DNA from: Clostridia bacterium
Lineage (GTDB): Bacteria; Bacillota; Clostridia; Christensenellales; CAG-917
Direction: 5' to 3'
Assembly: GCA_017461985.1 (NCBI GenBank)
Contig: JAFTSA010000007.1
Location: 1 to 64,000 of the forward strand
DNA length: 64,000 nucleotides
Part shown: positions 56,156 through 64,000 of the stretch, piece by piece
Numbering within the stretch: position 1 is the first letter of the stretch
Layout of the letters: the number at the start of each line of letters is the position of its first letter
The notes under the pieces: model-generated
Told to the model about the DNA's origin: nothing
What the model saw: only the letters and a program-made list of their open reading frames with translations
Databases searched by the model: none
Position numbers and translations under genes: made by a program

Positions 56156-56171
56156 TGTTTCACGCGAAACA
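56156..56171. promoter_or_regulatory. parS-like site 4
   Basis: TGTTTCACGCGAAACA: one difference from consensus. Confidence 0.75.
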
Positions 56172-56447
56172 TTTATTTTATCTAATAAAACTTTGCTATA
56201 CGTAAGAAATAAACCATAATATATCAAACCGCTTATCAAGCCACGAAATATATTTGATTTGTTTGTATTTGAGAAAAATCAACAGCGGTTGGCAGGTTGC
56301 ATTGCTTTTTTGTTGTGTTGTGTGTGGTAGAGTAAATAAAACACCTTAAAACGTATATTGTTGGCTGCAAAATGATGTCGGTTGATTTGTGTAGGGTTTT
56401 ATATTTGCCAAAACAATAGAAAAAACTCTTTTTCTATATTTTCAATT

Positions 56448-56891
56448 TTACAAATTGTAGAAATTGTGATGCTTTACGTTTTTCCTTCTTGCATATTGCA
56501 GGGCGGAGTAAGCACCACCAAACCTTATGTTTACGTAAAAGAAGACGAAATCGCTGTTTTCCACTATCCACCGATTTCGGGCAGTGATGGCGTAGCGCTT
56601 TGGAGTGGCTTCTATATCTGGATATATCACCTCGTCAAAGCGTTCAGTGACGTATTTTCGGCGCAAATATTCTTCATCAAGATATGGGCTAACAAAACAT
56701 AGTTTTGTTAGATGTCGCATTTTCTTATACTCTATGGCGCATTGATATGCAAAAGCATCAAATCCCCCATAATCTCCTAGAAAAAACTGAACGTCCGTTT
56801 CTCCTGCGACTTCTTTTATCTGCTCAACAACAAACTCCGCACTCAAATCTGCGTCATAAAACTTGCTGTGTCCAAAAAACGAAATAATCAT
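56448..56891 (-). CDS. SLOG-superfamily-like protein (DUF1273/YpsA type)
   Basis: 147 residues from the ATG at 56891 (weak GGTGGTG site). MIISFFGHSKF at the N-terminus, GDYGGFDAFAYQCA in the middle, and a final NSDFVFFYVNIRFGGAYSALQYA recall the Rossmann-like nucleotide-sensing SLOG fold (GH start, G-G loop, final strand with GG). Such proteins bind nucleotides and are often linked to stress or defence. It is divergent from a small HTH gene across shared repeats, so the two may be functionally connected. Not the classical DprA or LOG enzymes. Confidence 0.65.
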   Translation of the reverse strand: MIISFFGHSKFYDADLSAEFVVEQIKEVAGETDVQFFLGDYGGFDAFAYQCAIEYKKMRHLTKLCFVSPYLDEEYLRRKYVTERFDEVIYPDIEATPKRYAITARNRWIVENSDFVFFYVNIRFGGAYSALQYARRKNVKHHNFYNL

Positions 56892-56904
56892 ATAACACCA
56901 CCAC

Positions 56905-57002
56905 GGAAGTATACATCCATATATTAGCACAATACTACGTTTTAGGGAAGTATACACTCTTATTTTTACAATACTTCTTTCATATAATGTTAAGGAAGTA
57001 TT
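56905..57002. promoter_or_regulatory. Repeated operator-like words between the SLOG-like and HTH genes
   Basis: GGAAGTATA occurs at 56905-56913 and 56946-56954 and GGAAGTATT at 56994-57002; an inverted AATACTT lies at 56970-56976. A perfect -10, TATAAT, is at 56983-56988 for the HTH gene. The words cover the divergent promoters and are probably bound by the HTH protein. Confidence 0.5.
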
Positions 57003-57031
57003 CTTTCCTATCAAAACAAGGAGGTGGTTTT

Positions 57032-57274
57032 ATGACAGTCAATGAAGCGATAATAAAACGCGTCAACACTTTGCTTAAAGAGCGCAATATGACAAAGTAT
57101 CGTTTGGAACAGAATTCTGGCATGGATCACGGTCATTTGAGATGGGTTATGAGCGGAAAAAGCAAAACTGTCACCTTGTCCACAGTTGCAAAACTTGCAC
57201 TTGGTTTTGATATGTCGGTGGCAGAATTTTTAGACGATGAATTGTTTGCACACGAAAATCTCGAAATAGAATAA
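57032..57274 (+). CDS. Cro/C1-type HTH regulator
   Basis: 80 residues; helix-turn-helix in NMTKYRLEQNSGMDHGHLRW followed by STVAKLALGFDMSVAEFLDDELF, the XRE-type pattern. AAGGAGGTGG before the ATG at 57032 is an almost perfect ribosome binding site; the 15-codon extension upstream runs into the promoter. It probably represses itself and the divergent SLOG-like gene. No toxin gene is adjacent. Confidence 0.85.
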   Translation: MTVNEAIIKRVNTLLKERNMTKYRLEQNSGMDHGHLRWVMSGKSKTVTLSTVAKLALGFDMSVAEFLDDELFAHENLEIE

Positions 57275-57285
57275 ACACTATAAAT

Positions 57286-57313
57286 AAACCCTCGTTGAAG
57301 CGAGGGTTTTTGT
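57286..57313 (+). terminator. Terminator of the HTH gene
   Basis: AAACCCTCG-TTGAAG-CGAGGGTTTTT. Confidence 0.85.
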
Positions 57314-57348
57314 TTGCGAAGTTTGGCGTTGTTTGGTGAAAATTGAAT

Positions 57349-57777
57349 TTATCCTTTCAGGATTGCAAGGTATTTTGTCAGTTCTTCTTTGGCGTTTTTG
57401 AGGTTGTGGGAGCGGTAGTTGCCACACTCGATTTTCTTTGAGCCGGGGATTGTGTCAAGAAGAAGACATTTTTCAACACATTCGGTGACAATTTTCTTTG
57501 CATCGTTGACGTCAGGAGTGTCAAAGAGGAGAAGGTAAAATCCTGTCCTGCAACCCATAGGTCCAAAATAGACGACTTTGTCTTTGTAGGGGCTGTTGCG
57601 TACGACTGTTGCAAAAAGGTGCTCCACAGTGTGCATACTTGCAGTGTGAAGATAGTCTCCTTTGTTGGGTGCTTTGAAGCGAAGGTCGTAGGTGAAAACG
57701 TTGCCGTCAACGCGGTTGAAATATATGCCGGGGGTCAGCACGTTGTGATCGATGCAAAATGATGTGATACGTTCCAT
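57349..57777 (-). CDS. luxS: S-ribosylhomocysteine lyase
   Basis: Splits S-ribosylhomocysteine into homocysteine and the AI-2 precursor. 142 residues with metal ligands in HTVEHLFAT and CGNYRSH and the active-site Cys in GPMGCRTGFYLL. The ATG at 57777 gives the usual MERITSFCIDHNVL start; no clear ribosome binding site, and a 12-bp palindrome starts 11 bp upstream. It follows mtnN, which makes its substrate. Confidence 0.95.
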   Translation of the reverse strand: MERITSFCIDHNVLTPGIYFNRVDGNVFTYDLRFKAPNKGDYLHTASMHTVEHLFATVVRNSPYKDKVVYFGPMGCRTGFYLLLFDTPDVNDAKKIVTECVEKCLLLDTIPGSKKIECGNYRSHNLKNAKEELTKYLAILKG

Positions 57778-57787
57778 AATATTGATT

Positions 57788-57814
57788 TTGACTATATACA
57801 AAGTATATAGTCAA
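57788..57814. promoter_or_regulatory. Palindrome upstream of luxS
   Basis: Perfect 12-bp arms (TTGACTATATAC) around AAA, next to the luxS start. On the minus strand it contains TTGACT, TATACT and TATAGT promoter-like words. Operator or RNA hairpin that covers the start region. Confidence 0.6.
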
Positions 57815-57909
57815 TTCTTATTTTCTTGTTTTTTGTTGATTTAATGTTGCTATATTTGTTTGTTGTTTAATTTGTAGATTGTTTGATAATTTTGTTTGAT
57901 TTTACAATC

Positions 57910-58632
57910 CTACAATCTCACGGGAGGGAGGGGAGTTTCACTCTTGCCCGACACCGCTTTGAGGACGGCAGGGAAGATGCTTTCATATTTTGTAAGTCCT
58001 CTTCTAACCACTTCGCCAAAAGACACGTTTGCGCTTTCGTCTGCTTTGTCCGATATGACTTTGATTGAAAGAAGAGGTATGCCGTTTCTTTCGGTGGCGA
58101 TGGCAAGGCCTGCGCATTCCATATCACATATGTGGGCGCCGAAGGTGCGGAGATATTCCTTTTCCTCACGAGATGCCACAAACTTGTCACCAGATGCATC
58201 AATGACGATAGGCAAAATTCCACCTAGTTCGTTTTGGACTTTGGCGATGAGGTTGCGGTCAAGGTGGAAATAGACACTGTCTTTGCCGTCGTATTGGCCG
58301 GCAGGCACGTCGTCGATTTCTGAGGTGTCAAATTGATAGTGGACGGTTGCACCTACAAGGGTCAAATCACCTATGTCAAAGCGGTTGTCCAGTGAGCCTA
58401 CAAAACCAAAGTTGAGTATGGCTTCAACCTCAAAAATATCCACAAGCATTTGAGCGGTCAGTGCGGCACGGATTTCGCCAACACCTGACTTTGCAAGATA
58501 AATCTCATTGCCGTCGATTTCAAATTGATGGACGGTTGCGCCTGCAACCTTTCCTTCACCTTTTGCTTTGCCCAGTTTTTCATACAGGGGCATAGTTTCG
58601 TCCGCCATAGCGGTTATGATGCCAATTCTCAT
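57910..58632 (-). CDS. mtnN: 5'-methylthioadenosine/S-adenosylhomocysteine nucleosidase
   Basis: Hydrolyses methylthioadenosine and S-adenosylhomocysteine, producing the LuxS substrate. 240 residues in the nucleoside phosphorylase fold: MRIGIITAMADE, SGVGEIRAALTAQMLVDIF, NFGFVGSLDNRFDIGDL, DMECAGLAIATE (the MExx-A substrate motif) and VISDKADESA (catalytic Asp). GGAGG precedes the ATG at 58632. It is about 130 bp before luxS in the same direction: the complete activated-methyl detoxification pair. Confidence 0.93.
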   Translation of the reverse strand: MRIGIITAMADETMPLYEKLGKAKGEGKVAGATVHQFEIDGNEIYLAKSGVGEIRAALTAQMLVDIFEVEAILNFGFVGSLDNRFDIGDLTLVGATVHYQFDTSEIDDVPAGQYDGKDSVYFHLDRNLIAKVQNELGGILPIVIDASGDKFVASREEKEYLRTFGAHICDMECAGLAIATERNGIPLLSIKVISDKADESANVSFGEVVRRGLTKYESIFPAVLKAVSGKSETPLPPVRL

Positions 58633-58768
58633 AGTTGCCTCCACTTCAATTTTACACGATATGACACCATAAAGCAAGTGGGGGAGTGTGGTTTTTGAGG
58701 GTATATATGCTGTTTTTCAACTGAAATCGACACTTTTCACCAAAGACGTCGGCTTTAAGAAAAGGGCT

Positions 58769-58789
58769 TATGCAACAAACTGTTGCATA
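58769..58789. promoter_or_regulatory. Operator-like palindrome upstream of the MFS gene
   Basis: TATGCAACA-AAC-TGTTGCATA, perfect 9-bp arms. It overlaps a possible -35 (TTGCAT) followed after 18 bp by TAATAT. A repressor bound here would block the transporter promoter. Confidence 0.6.
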
Positions 58790-58821
58790 TCCGCTCACGG
58801 GTGTGTTAATATAATATGGCT

Positions 58822-60291
58822 ATGAAATTCAATTATAAACGCACAATACTTTGCTCTCTCGCTTTTGGCTGGATAGCGTTATTTTGGGGTTCATACGACT
58901 CCTTTATGCAAGTGGTGGACTACGACGTCTATCATCTATCCTCATTTTGGCACGGCGTGATCATCGCCAGTGACAATATTTTTGGTCTTATTCTGCTTCC
59001 TATCTTTGGAAAACTCAGCGATATGTCAAAGGGCAAACGCTTTGGCAGAAGAAAACCTTTTGTTGTAATCGGCACTATTGTTGAAATGATAGCCTTTTCA
59101 GGCGTGTGTATATTTGCTTCACTTGGTGAAGGCTATTTTGTGCCTTTCATTATATGTCTTATGCTCACCCTTGCAAGCCTTGCAGCCTACCGCTCACCGG
59201 CTCTTGCATTGGTGCCCGACATCAACCCTGACAAATTCCGCAGTAAGGCAAACGCAATTTCAAATATCGTATCCGTCATCACAACAGTTATGGCTCTTGG
59301 CTACTTTATGGTTATGCCCAAGGACGTAAAAGACGGCTTCTGGGCATACGGAGGGCTTATGGTGGGCACAACCCTTGTGCTTCTCGTTTGGTTCTGTTTG
59401 GCAGTCAAGGAAAACAAGTTCAATAGAGAAGTGGCTCTTGAATTTGAAGAGGAAAGACAATCCCTTATCCCTGACGGGGATATCGCTGAAAAGATTGATT
59501 TTTCTGCAAATTGCGACAGCGTAAACCTTGATGAAAAGGCAAGTTTCACCCCCTCATATAACGTGGACACAGGGGACACTCTCCTTCATTTGCCAAATAT
59601 CGACGCAACAAAACAATACGGCCTCCCTAAGCGCATAAAAAGTCTGCGCCAAAACGCAACTTTCAACAAACTTTGCATACTGGGCATTGTGTTCTGCTTC
59701 TATATGGCATACAACGCAATCACCTCAAACTTTATTACGTACGCAAAGGTGATTTTGAATTTCAAGCAAAATCAAGCCATGATACCTCTCATTATAGCCC
59801 AAGCGGCGGCTATGCTCAGTTTCCCCTTGTCAAGTTGGCTTGCAGGAAAGATTGGCAGAAAATATACAATCCTGTCAGGCTTTGTGCTTATGCTCGTTTG
59901 CTTTGCGCTGACCATACTCTTCTCAACACCTCACCCAGCCCTCTATGTGGTGTTTATGGGCCTCGGTGTCAGCTTTGGCTTTGCTATGGTCAACATCTAT
60001 CCTTTCTATCTTGAAAGCGCGCACGACAGCAAACTGGGCAAGGAAACAGGTGTCTTCTCGGTGTCTATGACACTTGCAATGGTGGTGACACCTATTCTCT
60101 CTGGTGTGCTCATTGACCATACCGGTCATTGGTTTGGAGGCTTTGACGGGGCAGGATTCAAAGTCCTCTTCCCCTACTGCATAGTTTTCCTTGTTTTGGC
60201 GGTGATTTTCTCACTTATGATTGAGGACAAAAACCCTATAAACAAAAGACGTAGAAAAAGAAAATTGATGGAGAATAATCAATGTCAATAA
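58822..60291 (+). CDS. MFS transporter, sugar-cation symporter-like
   Basis: 489 residues, 12 membrane helices in two halves, with a long charged central loop (about residues 215-275). The loop after helix 2 (GKLSDMSKGKRFGRRKPFV) has the MFS motif A, and the DKFRSKANAI segment resembles SLC45/GPH-type sugar carriers. The first ATG (58816) lies inside the -10-like TAATATAAT, so the ATG at 58822 is more likely and the mRNA may be nearly leaderless. Its end overlaps rsmG by 10 bp. Substrate unknown. Confidence 0.8.
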   Translation: MKFNYKRTILCSLAFGWIALFWGSYDSFMQVVDYDVYHLSSFWHGVIIASDNIFGLILLPIFGKLSDMSKGKRFGRRKPFVVIGTIVEMIAFSGVCIFASLGEGYFVPFIICLMLTLASLAAYRSPALALVPDINPDKFRSKANAISNIVSVITTVMALGYFMVMPKDVKDGFWAYGGLMVGTTLVLLVWFCLAVKENKFNREVALEFEEERQSLIPDGDIAEKIDFSANCDSVNLDEKASFTPSYNVDTGDTLLHLPNIDATKQYGLPKRIKSLRQNATFNKLCILGIVFCFYMAYNAITSNFITYAKVILNFKQNQAMIPLIIAQAAAMLSFPLSSWLAGKIGRKYTILSGFVLMLVCFALTILFSTPHPALYVVFMGLGVSFGFAMVNIYPFYLESAHDSKLGKETGVFSVSMTLAMVVTPILSGVLIDHTGHWFGGFDGAGFKVLFPYCIVFLVLAVIFSLMIEDKNPINKRRRKRKLMENNQCQ

Positions 60292-60989
60292 ACAGAATTT
60301 TGCTCACAGAAAGCGTAAACGACCTTTTCGGTCATCTTGGCGTCACTCTCAACGAAGACAGCATTGACGCTCTTGAAGCATACTACGATGCTGTCATAGA
60401 GGCCAACAAGGAGTTCAACCTTACTTCAATAACAGCAAAGGACGAATTTGTTGTAAAGCACCTCATTGACTCTATTGCAGGGGTTGGATTTATCCCTGAA
60501 AATGCAAAGGTCATTGACGTGGGCAGTGGCGGTGGATTCCCCTCCTTTCCTATTGCAGCTGTACGCACTGACTGCTCGGTGACTGCCCTTGATTCAACCG
60601 CAAAGAAAATGAACTTTGTGGGCAACACTGCACGCTTCCTTGGAGTGAAAAACCTGACAACCGTTGTGGGTAGAGCAGAGGAGTGCAAGAGTTTGTTTGG
60701 CAAGTACGATGTGGTGACAGCAAGAGCGGTGTCCGCCCTTCCTATTCTTCTTGAAATATGTTCACCTCTCATCAAAGTTGGTGGTGTTATGCTTGCATAC
60801 AAAACAGATGAAAGCGAGCTTGAAGTGTCAAAAACGGCACTTGAAAAGTTGAATATGACACATAAAACATCGTTTTCGTTCAATTTGCCCACAGGAGATA
60901 GGCGTTCAATCCTAGTTTTTGAAAAGACAGCACCCACTCCAAATCAATATCCTCGTCAATACGGTCAAATCAAAAAAAGACCTCTGTAA
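60282..60989 (+). CDS. rsmG: 16S rRNA (guanine-527-N7)-methyltransferase
   Basis: Methylates G527 of 16S rRNA. 235 residues; SAM motif AKVIDVGSGGGFPSFPIA, N-terminal NLTSITAKDEFVVKHLIDS and TARAVSALPILLEIC are diagnostic of GidB/RsmG. Usually next to mnmG; here it is 25 kb away, fused into a transcript with the MFS gene. Terminator follows. Confidence 0.95.
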   Translation: MSINRILLTESVNDLFGHLGVTLNEDSIDALEAYYDAVIEANKEFNLTSITAKDEFVVKHLIDSIAGVGFIPENAKVIDVGSGGGFPSFPIAAVRTDCSVTALDSTAKKMNFVGNTARFLGVKNLTTVVGRAEECKSLFGKYDVVTARAVSALPILLEICSPLIKVGGVMLAYKTDESELEVSKTALEKLNMTHKTSFSFNLPTGDRRSILVFEKTAPTPNQYPRQYGQIKKRPL

Positions 60990-61037
60990 GAAAATACCAA
61001 CTTCAAAAAATAACTTAATTTGACACAAAATTACAAC

Positions 61038-61072
61038 AAAAAAATCCCACGCTTTTGTGGGATTTTTGTTTT
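61038..61072. terminator. Terminator between rsmG and parB
   Basis: AAAATCCCAC-GCTTTT-GTGGGATTTTT between convergent genes; T-rich on both strands. Confidence 0.85.
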
Positions 61073-61088
61073 GGGTGGATTGATTATT

Positions 61089-61970
61089 TTAGAGCTTTTC
61101 GTCGTATTTTAGGCGTTCAATAAGGTCGTGGATTCTGTCCAAATCGTCCTTGTTGAAATAGTCAATGTAGATACGTCCCTTTGACTCGTTGCCGGCAATG
61201 CGAACTTTTGTTGCAAACACACGTTTCATATCGCCAACAAGTGCTTTAAGTTCCACAGGTAGTGCTGTCTTTCTAGGACCGACGGGGATATTCTTTCTTG
61301 AGAAGTAGAGGCGGACCTTTGTTTCAAGTTCACGGACGGTGAGACGATTGTCGCAGGCTTGCTTTGCAAGAAGGATAAGATAATCCTTGTCGTCAATTGA
61401 TATCAGTGCTCTTGCGTGGCCGGGGGAGAGACGTCCTTCCTTCACAAGGTCGGTCACTTCCTTGGGGAGTTGCAAAAGGCGGAGTGTGTTGGTGACATAG
61501 GGACGGGATTTGCCAATGCGACTTGCCACTGCTTCTTGGGTGAGTCCGTGATTTTCCATCAATTCTCTCATACCTTCTGCGGCTTCGATTGCGTTGAGGT
61601 CTTCACGATGCAGGTTTTCAATAAGAGAGATTTCTTGGATTTGTTGGTTGGTCAACTCTCTCACGATGACGGGCACTTTTTTCAGACCTGCCATATATGC
61701 TGCTCTAAAACGACGTTCACCTGCGATGATGAGATATCTGCCGTTGGACTCTGTGACGAGCAAAGGTTGAAGAACACCATAGGTTGCAACAGATGATGAC
61801 ATTTCACGGAGTGAATCCTCGTTAAAAGTCTTTCTGGGTTGGGCAGGGTTTCTGTCGATAAGAGTGATATCAACGTCGATTGCGTTGACTCCTGCGATTT
61901 CAACTTTTACGTTGTCTTCGTGGTCGTTGTAAAGTGCGCTGTATTTGTTGTTTCCACCTTTTTCAGCCAT
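61089..61970 (-). CDS. parB: Chromosome partitioning protein ParB (Spo0J)
   Basis: CTP-dependent clamp that loads at parS. 293 residues: CTP/phosphate motifs QPRKTFNEDSL and GERRFRA, then ISLIENLHREDLN, HTH GLTQEAVASRIGKSRPYVTNTLRLL and a C-terminal dimerisation domain with basic residues. AAGGAG before the ATG at 61970. No parA (soj) lies upstream as it usually does. parS half sites (GTTTCAC near 62032 and GTTTCACGTC near 62044) lie upstream and may give autoregulation. Confidence 0.94.
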   Translation of the reverse strand: MAEKGGNNKYSALYNDHEDNVKVEIAGVNAIDVDITLIDRNPAQPRKTFNEDSLREMSSSVATYGVLQPLLVTESNGRYLIIAGERRFRAAYMAGLKKVPVIVRELTNQQIQEISLIENLHREDLNAIEAAEGMRELMENHGLTQEAVASRIGKSRPYVTNTLRLLQLPKEVTDLVKEGRLSPGHARALISIDDKDYLILLAKQACDNRLTVRELETKVRLYFSRKNIPVGPRKTALPVELKALVGDMKRVFATKVRIAGNESKGRIYIDYFNKDDLDRIHDLIERLKYDEKL

Positions 61971-62067
61971 AATAAACTCCTTTTGTTGACTATATAAATA
62001 AAATAACACAAAAAAATCTTGATAGCAATAAGTTTCACAAAATTGTTTCACGTCTTTTCAAAGGAAA

Positions 62068-62622
62068 ATGTGGCAGTTGCAAAAGAATGTTATCTATGAT
62101 AAAATGATGAAAGATAATATGAAAAACAGAAATCTTGGCATATCACTGGTGAATAGAGTTGGCATGAGCGTGACTTGGCTTATTCTTCTTGCTCTTTTTG
62201 GGGCAAGTTATTATTTCATTGTCAAAAATTTCAACACTCTCCCTATTGAATTTGTGATATGTTGGAGTGTTTTTGCTGGAGTAGTGCTTATCCTCACTGT
62301 CACAAGACCGTTTATTGGACTATATCCTCTTCAAAATGGTATGATTTTTGTGGCAGGGCTGAAGATCCACTATTTCAAATACGACCAACTGAAAAAGGTT
62401 GACCTCACCTTCACCAAAACCGATGAAAAACATTACAGCGCAGGGGTGAAAATAATTGACAGAGGGGGCAGAATTTATGAAAAGGATTTTCAAAAATACT
62501 TCTCCTCACAAAGAAACGAGGCTTTCTCACAACTTATGTACGGCGTGAAGGGGGACACTGTCTGCCAAGTCAGTGAATACCTTGAAAAAAGTGACGTTAT
62601 TTCAGTCACAATCAATAACTAA
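62068..62622 (+). CDS. Two-span membrane protein with PH-like domain, hypothetical
   Basis: Up to 184 residues. Two adjacent membrane helices (SVTWLILLALFGASYYFIV; EFVICWSVFAGVVLILTVT) are followed by a soluble beta-rich part (FIGLYPLQNGMIFVAGLKIHYFKYDQLKKVDL) that recalls bacterial PH (bPH/DUF304) domains. The start is uncertain: AAGG lies only three bases before the ATG at 62068, and ATGs at 62104, 62107 and 62119 are possible. It occupies the place of dnaA upstream of dnaN. Terminator follows. Confidence 0.65.
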   Translation: MWQLQKNVIYDKMMKDNMKNRNLGISLVNRVGMSVTWLILLALFGASYYFIVKNFNTLPIEFVICWSVFAGVVLILTVTRPFIGLYPLQNGMIFVAGLKIHYFKYDQLKKVDLTFTKTDEKHYSAGVKIIDRGGRIYEKDFQKYFSSQRNEAFSQLMYGVKGDTVCQVSEYLEKSDVISVTINN

Positions 62623-62655
62623 AAAAGACCTCGAAAAGTGAGGTTTTTTGTTTTC
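62621..62655 (+). terminator. Terminator upstream of dnaN
   Basis: AAAAAGACCTC and GAGGTTTTTT with loop GAAAAGT, then GTTTT. Confidence 0.75.
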
Positions 62656-62699
62656 TTCAAACCTTGATATACAATCAAGCGTGGACAAGTTTTTGTCAC

Positions 62700-62708
62700 T
62701 GTGGATAA
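62700..62708 (-). other. DnaA box
   Basis: TTATCCACA on the minus strand, the perfect consensus; a weaker CGTGGACAA lies at 62680. Located in the 280-bp gap before dnaN, a usual place for part of the origin. Confidence 0.6.
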
Positions 62709-62834
62709 ATTTTGGGAAAAGAGGAAAAAGTTGTCAACATACCACACCACCTCTACACCCCGAAAAAGCAAGGTTTTTTGTAAAGTTAGACAACACAAAA
62801 ATCCTTTTTGTTGGGCGGAAAAAGACTTTTCCAC

Positions 62835-62863
62835 TTGTCAACAGTGCTTATATATGATATAAT
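62835..62863 (+). promoter_or_regulatory. Promoter of dnaN
   Basis: TTGTCA, 17 bp, TATAAT. Confidence 0.75.
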
Positions 62864-62900
62864 TATTAAAAATAAAATATTTAAATAAACAGGCGAAAAA

Positions 62901-64000
62901 ATGAAAGTTATTCTCAACGGAAACGAACTGGGCGATGCCCTTCAAAAAGTTGTAAAAGCACTGCCTCTCAAAAGAAGCAATCCCATTCTTGAATGCGTCA
63001 AAATCTCCGCATCTGGTGACGTGATCACACTCTTTGCCACCGACCTTGAACTTGCCATTGAAAAGAAAATCAATGCAGAAGTCCTCATCGAAGGCGAAGT
63101 GGTTGTCCCCGGCAAACTCTTTGCAGAATATGCAAAGCGCATCGGCGATGAACAAATTGAACTTGACGGCACTGCACAAAACAAACTTTCAGTCAAATAT
63201 CTTGACAGTGAAGTTTTCATCAACTGCTACAGCGCAGATGAATATCCCGTCTTCAAAGAAGTTGAAAAGGACCACTCCTTCATCATCTTGAAGAAAGACT
63301 TTAAGGAACTCATCGGCAAAGTCAAATTCAACGTGGCAATGGATGAAGCAAGACCTTCACTCCGTGGCATCTGCCTCAACATCAAGGAAACTGAACTTGA
63401 AGGCGTTGCATCAGACGGCTATCGTCTTGCACTTTCAAAGATGCCCATCCAAAACAACGGCATCATTGACAAAATCGTTGTGCCTGCAAAGAGCATGAAT
63501 GAACTGAGCTCACTCCTTGACGATGAAAACGAAACCCTCACCGTCTACGTTGACAGAAGTTATATCATGATCGACCTCTTCCACACAAAGATGGTGTCAA
63601 GACTTATCGCAGAAGACTACATCAACTACGAAAAGATCATCCCCAACGTTTTCACCACCGAAGTGACCATCGACAAAAAGCAATTTGAAAACAGCATTGA
63701 AAGAGTGTCCCTCATCAACCGCTCAGAAAAGAAAGCATACGTCAAGATGGAAATCAAGGAAGATTCAATCTCTCTCAACGCACACAGTGAAGAAGGTGAA
63801 ATCAACGAAAAGGTGACCATCGGCCTCAAGGGTAAGGATTTGACCATCGGTTTCAACAGCAAGTATATCAGTGAATGTATGAAGGCAATCCAAGATCCTT
63901 TCGTCACACTGAACTTCACCTCATCAACAGCCCCCGGCATCATCAAAGGTGAACAAGACAGCTGGTTGTATCTCATCTTGCCGTTAAGGGTTATTGGTTA
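62901..64000 (+). CDS. dnaN: DNA polymerase III beta sliding clamp (runs to the window edge)
   Basis: Ring-shaped processivity clamp. 366 codons are visible, starting MKVILNGNELGDALQKVVKA with three repeated clamp domains: PGKLFAEYAKRIGDEQIEL, DEARPSLRGICLNIKE and TVYVDRSYIMIDLFHTKMVS. The frame reaches ILPLRVIG at the edge, near the family's usual LPVR-type end, so at most a few codons are missing. AGGCGAAAAA precedes the ATG. dnaA is not upstream. Confidence 0.95.
   Translation, partial: MKVILNGNELGDALQKVVKALPLKRSNPILECVKISASGDVITLFATDLELAIEKKINAEVLIEGEVVVPGKLFAEYAKRIGDEQIELDGTAQNKLSVKYLDSEVFINCYSADEYPVFKEVEKDHSFIILKKDFKELIGKVKFNVAMDEARPSLRGICLNIKETELEGVASDGYRLALSKMPIQNNGIIDKIVVPAKSMNELSSLLDDENETLTVYVDRSYIMIDLFHTKMVSRLIAEDYINYEKIIPNVFTTEVTIDKKQFENSIERVSLINRSEKKAYVKMEIKEDSISLNAHSEEGEINEKVTIGLKGKDLTIGFNSKYISECMKAIQDPFVTLNFTSSTAPGIIKGEQDSWLYLILPLRVIG

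Larger units (their letters stand above)
54811..56447. other. Gene-poor AT-rich region carrying parS-like sites
   Basis: About 1.6 kb with no convincing gene. It holds four parS-like 16-mers (55580, 55613, 55663, 56156), two half sites (near 55370 and 55735) and a near-duplicate 30-bp segment (AAATTTACATGGAGAAAG at about 54970 and AAATTTCAATGGAGAAAG at about 55424). There is also a small basic open frame (54992-55255) and a GGGCA/TGCCC hairpin (55520-55534). Consistent with a centromere-like partition region near the chromosome origin. Confidence 0.6.

Overview
The window looks like chromosomal DNA from a low-GC, monoderm Clostridia-type bacterium, probably gut-associated. The evidence is the rpmH-rnpA-yidD-yidC-jag-mnmE-mnmG block, strong AGGAGG-type ribosome binding sites, sigma-A promoters, and many lipoproteins with acidic or Gly/Asp-rich linkers after the lipobox cysteine. 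This placement is inferred from gene content; no rRNA or tRNA gene is present to confirm it.

Layout. 1-4.1 kb is an accessory segment: MITE-like and hairpin-rich repeats, then an AbrB-like regulator with a BcgI-like restriction-modification pair (nuclease-methylase fusion plus specificity subunit), then a repeat copy on the far side. 4.2-6.9 kb is a two-gene redox operon (CrtI-like flavoprotein and a ferredoxin-type reductase). 7.1-20.5 kb is a leftward starch/maltodextrin locus: 4-alpha-glucanotransferase, pullulanase, a starch-binding-like lipoprotein, binding protein, two permeases, an extracellular amylase and an unusually long ABC ATPase. A second GH13 glucosidase lies at 44.4-46.1 kb. 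21-25 kb carries arrays of tiny hairpins joined by a fixed 9-bp linker; one pair of inverted arrays encloses a gene for a four-helix-bundle (S23/bAvd-like) protein. 25-32 kb holds lipoproteins, aspS, asnA, asnS and trxB. A small antisense RNA with a clear promoter and terminator lies at about 32.3 kb.

32.5-64 kb is origin-proximal: glmM, mnmG, mnmE, jag, yidC, yidD, rnpA, rpmH, argS, ychF, uppP, gyrA and gyrB (mostly leftward), then a divergent region, four parS-like sites at 55.6-56.2 kb, luxS and mtnN, rsmG, parB and dnaN (rightward, running off the end). Gene direction flips near 50.7 kb. dnaA is absent from its usual places next to rpmH and dnaN, so the origin neighbourhood looks rearranged. 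The best candidates for an undescribed system are the hairpin-array elements at 21.2-21.5 and 24.1-24.7 kb and the antisense-RNA locus at 32.3 kb.
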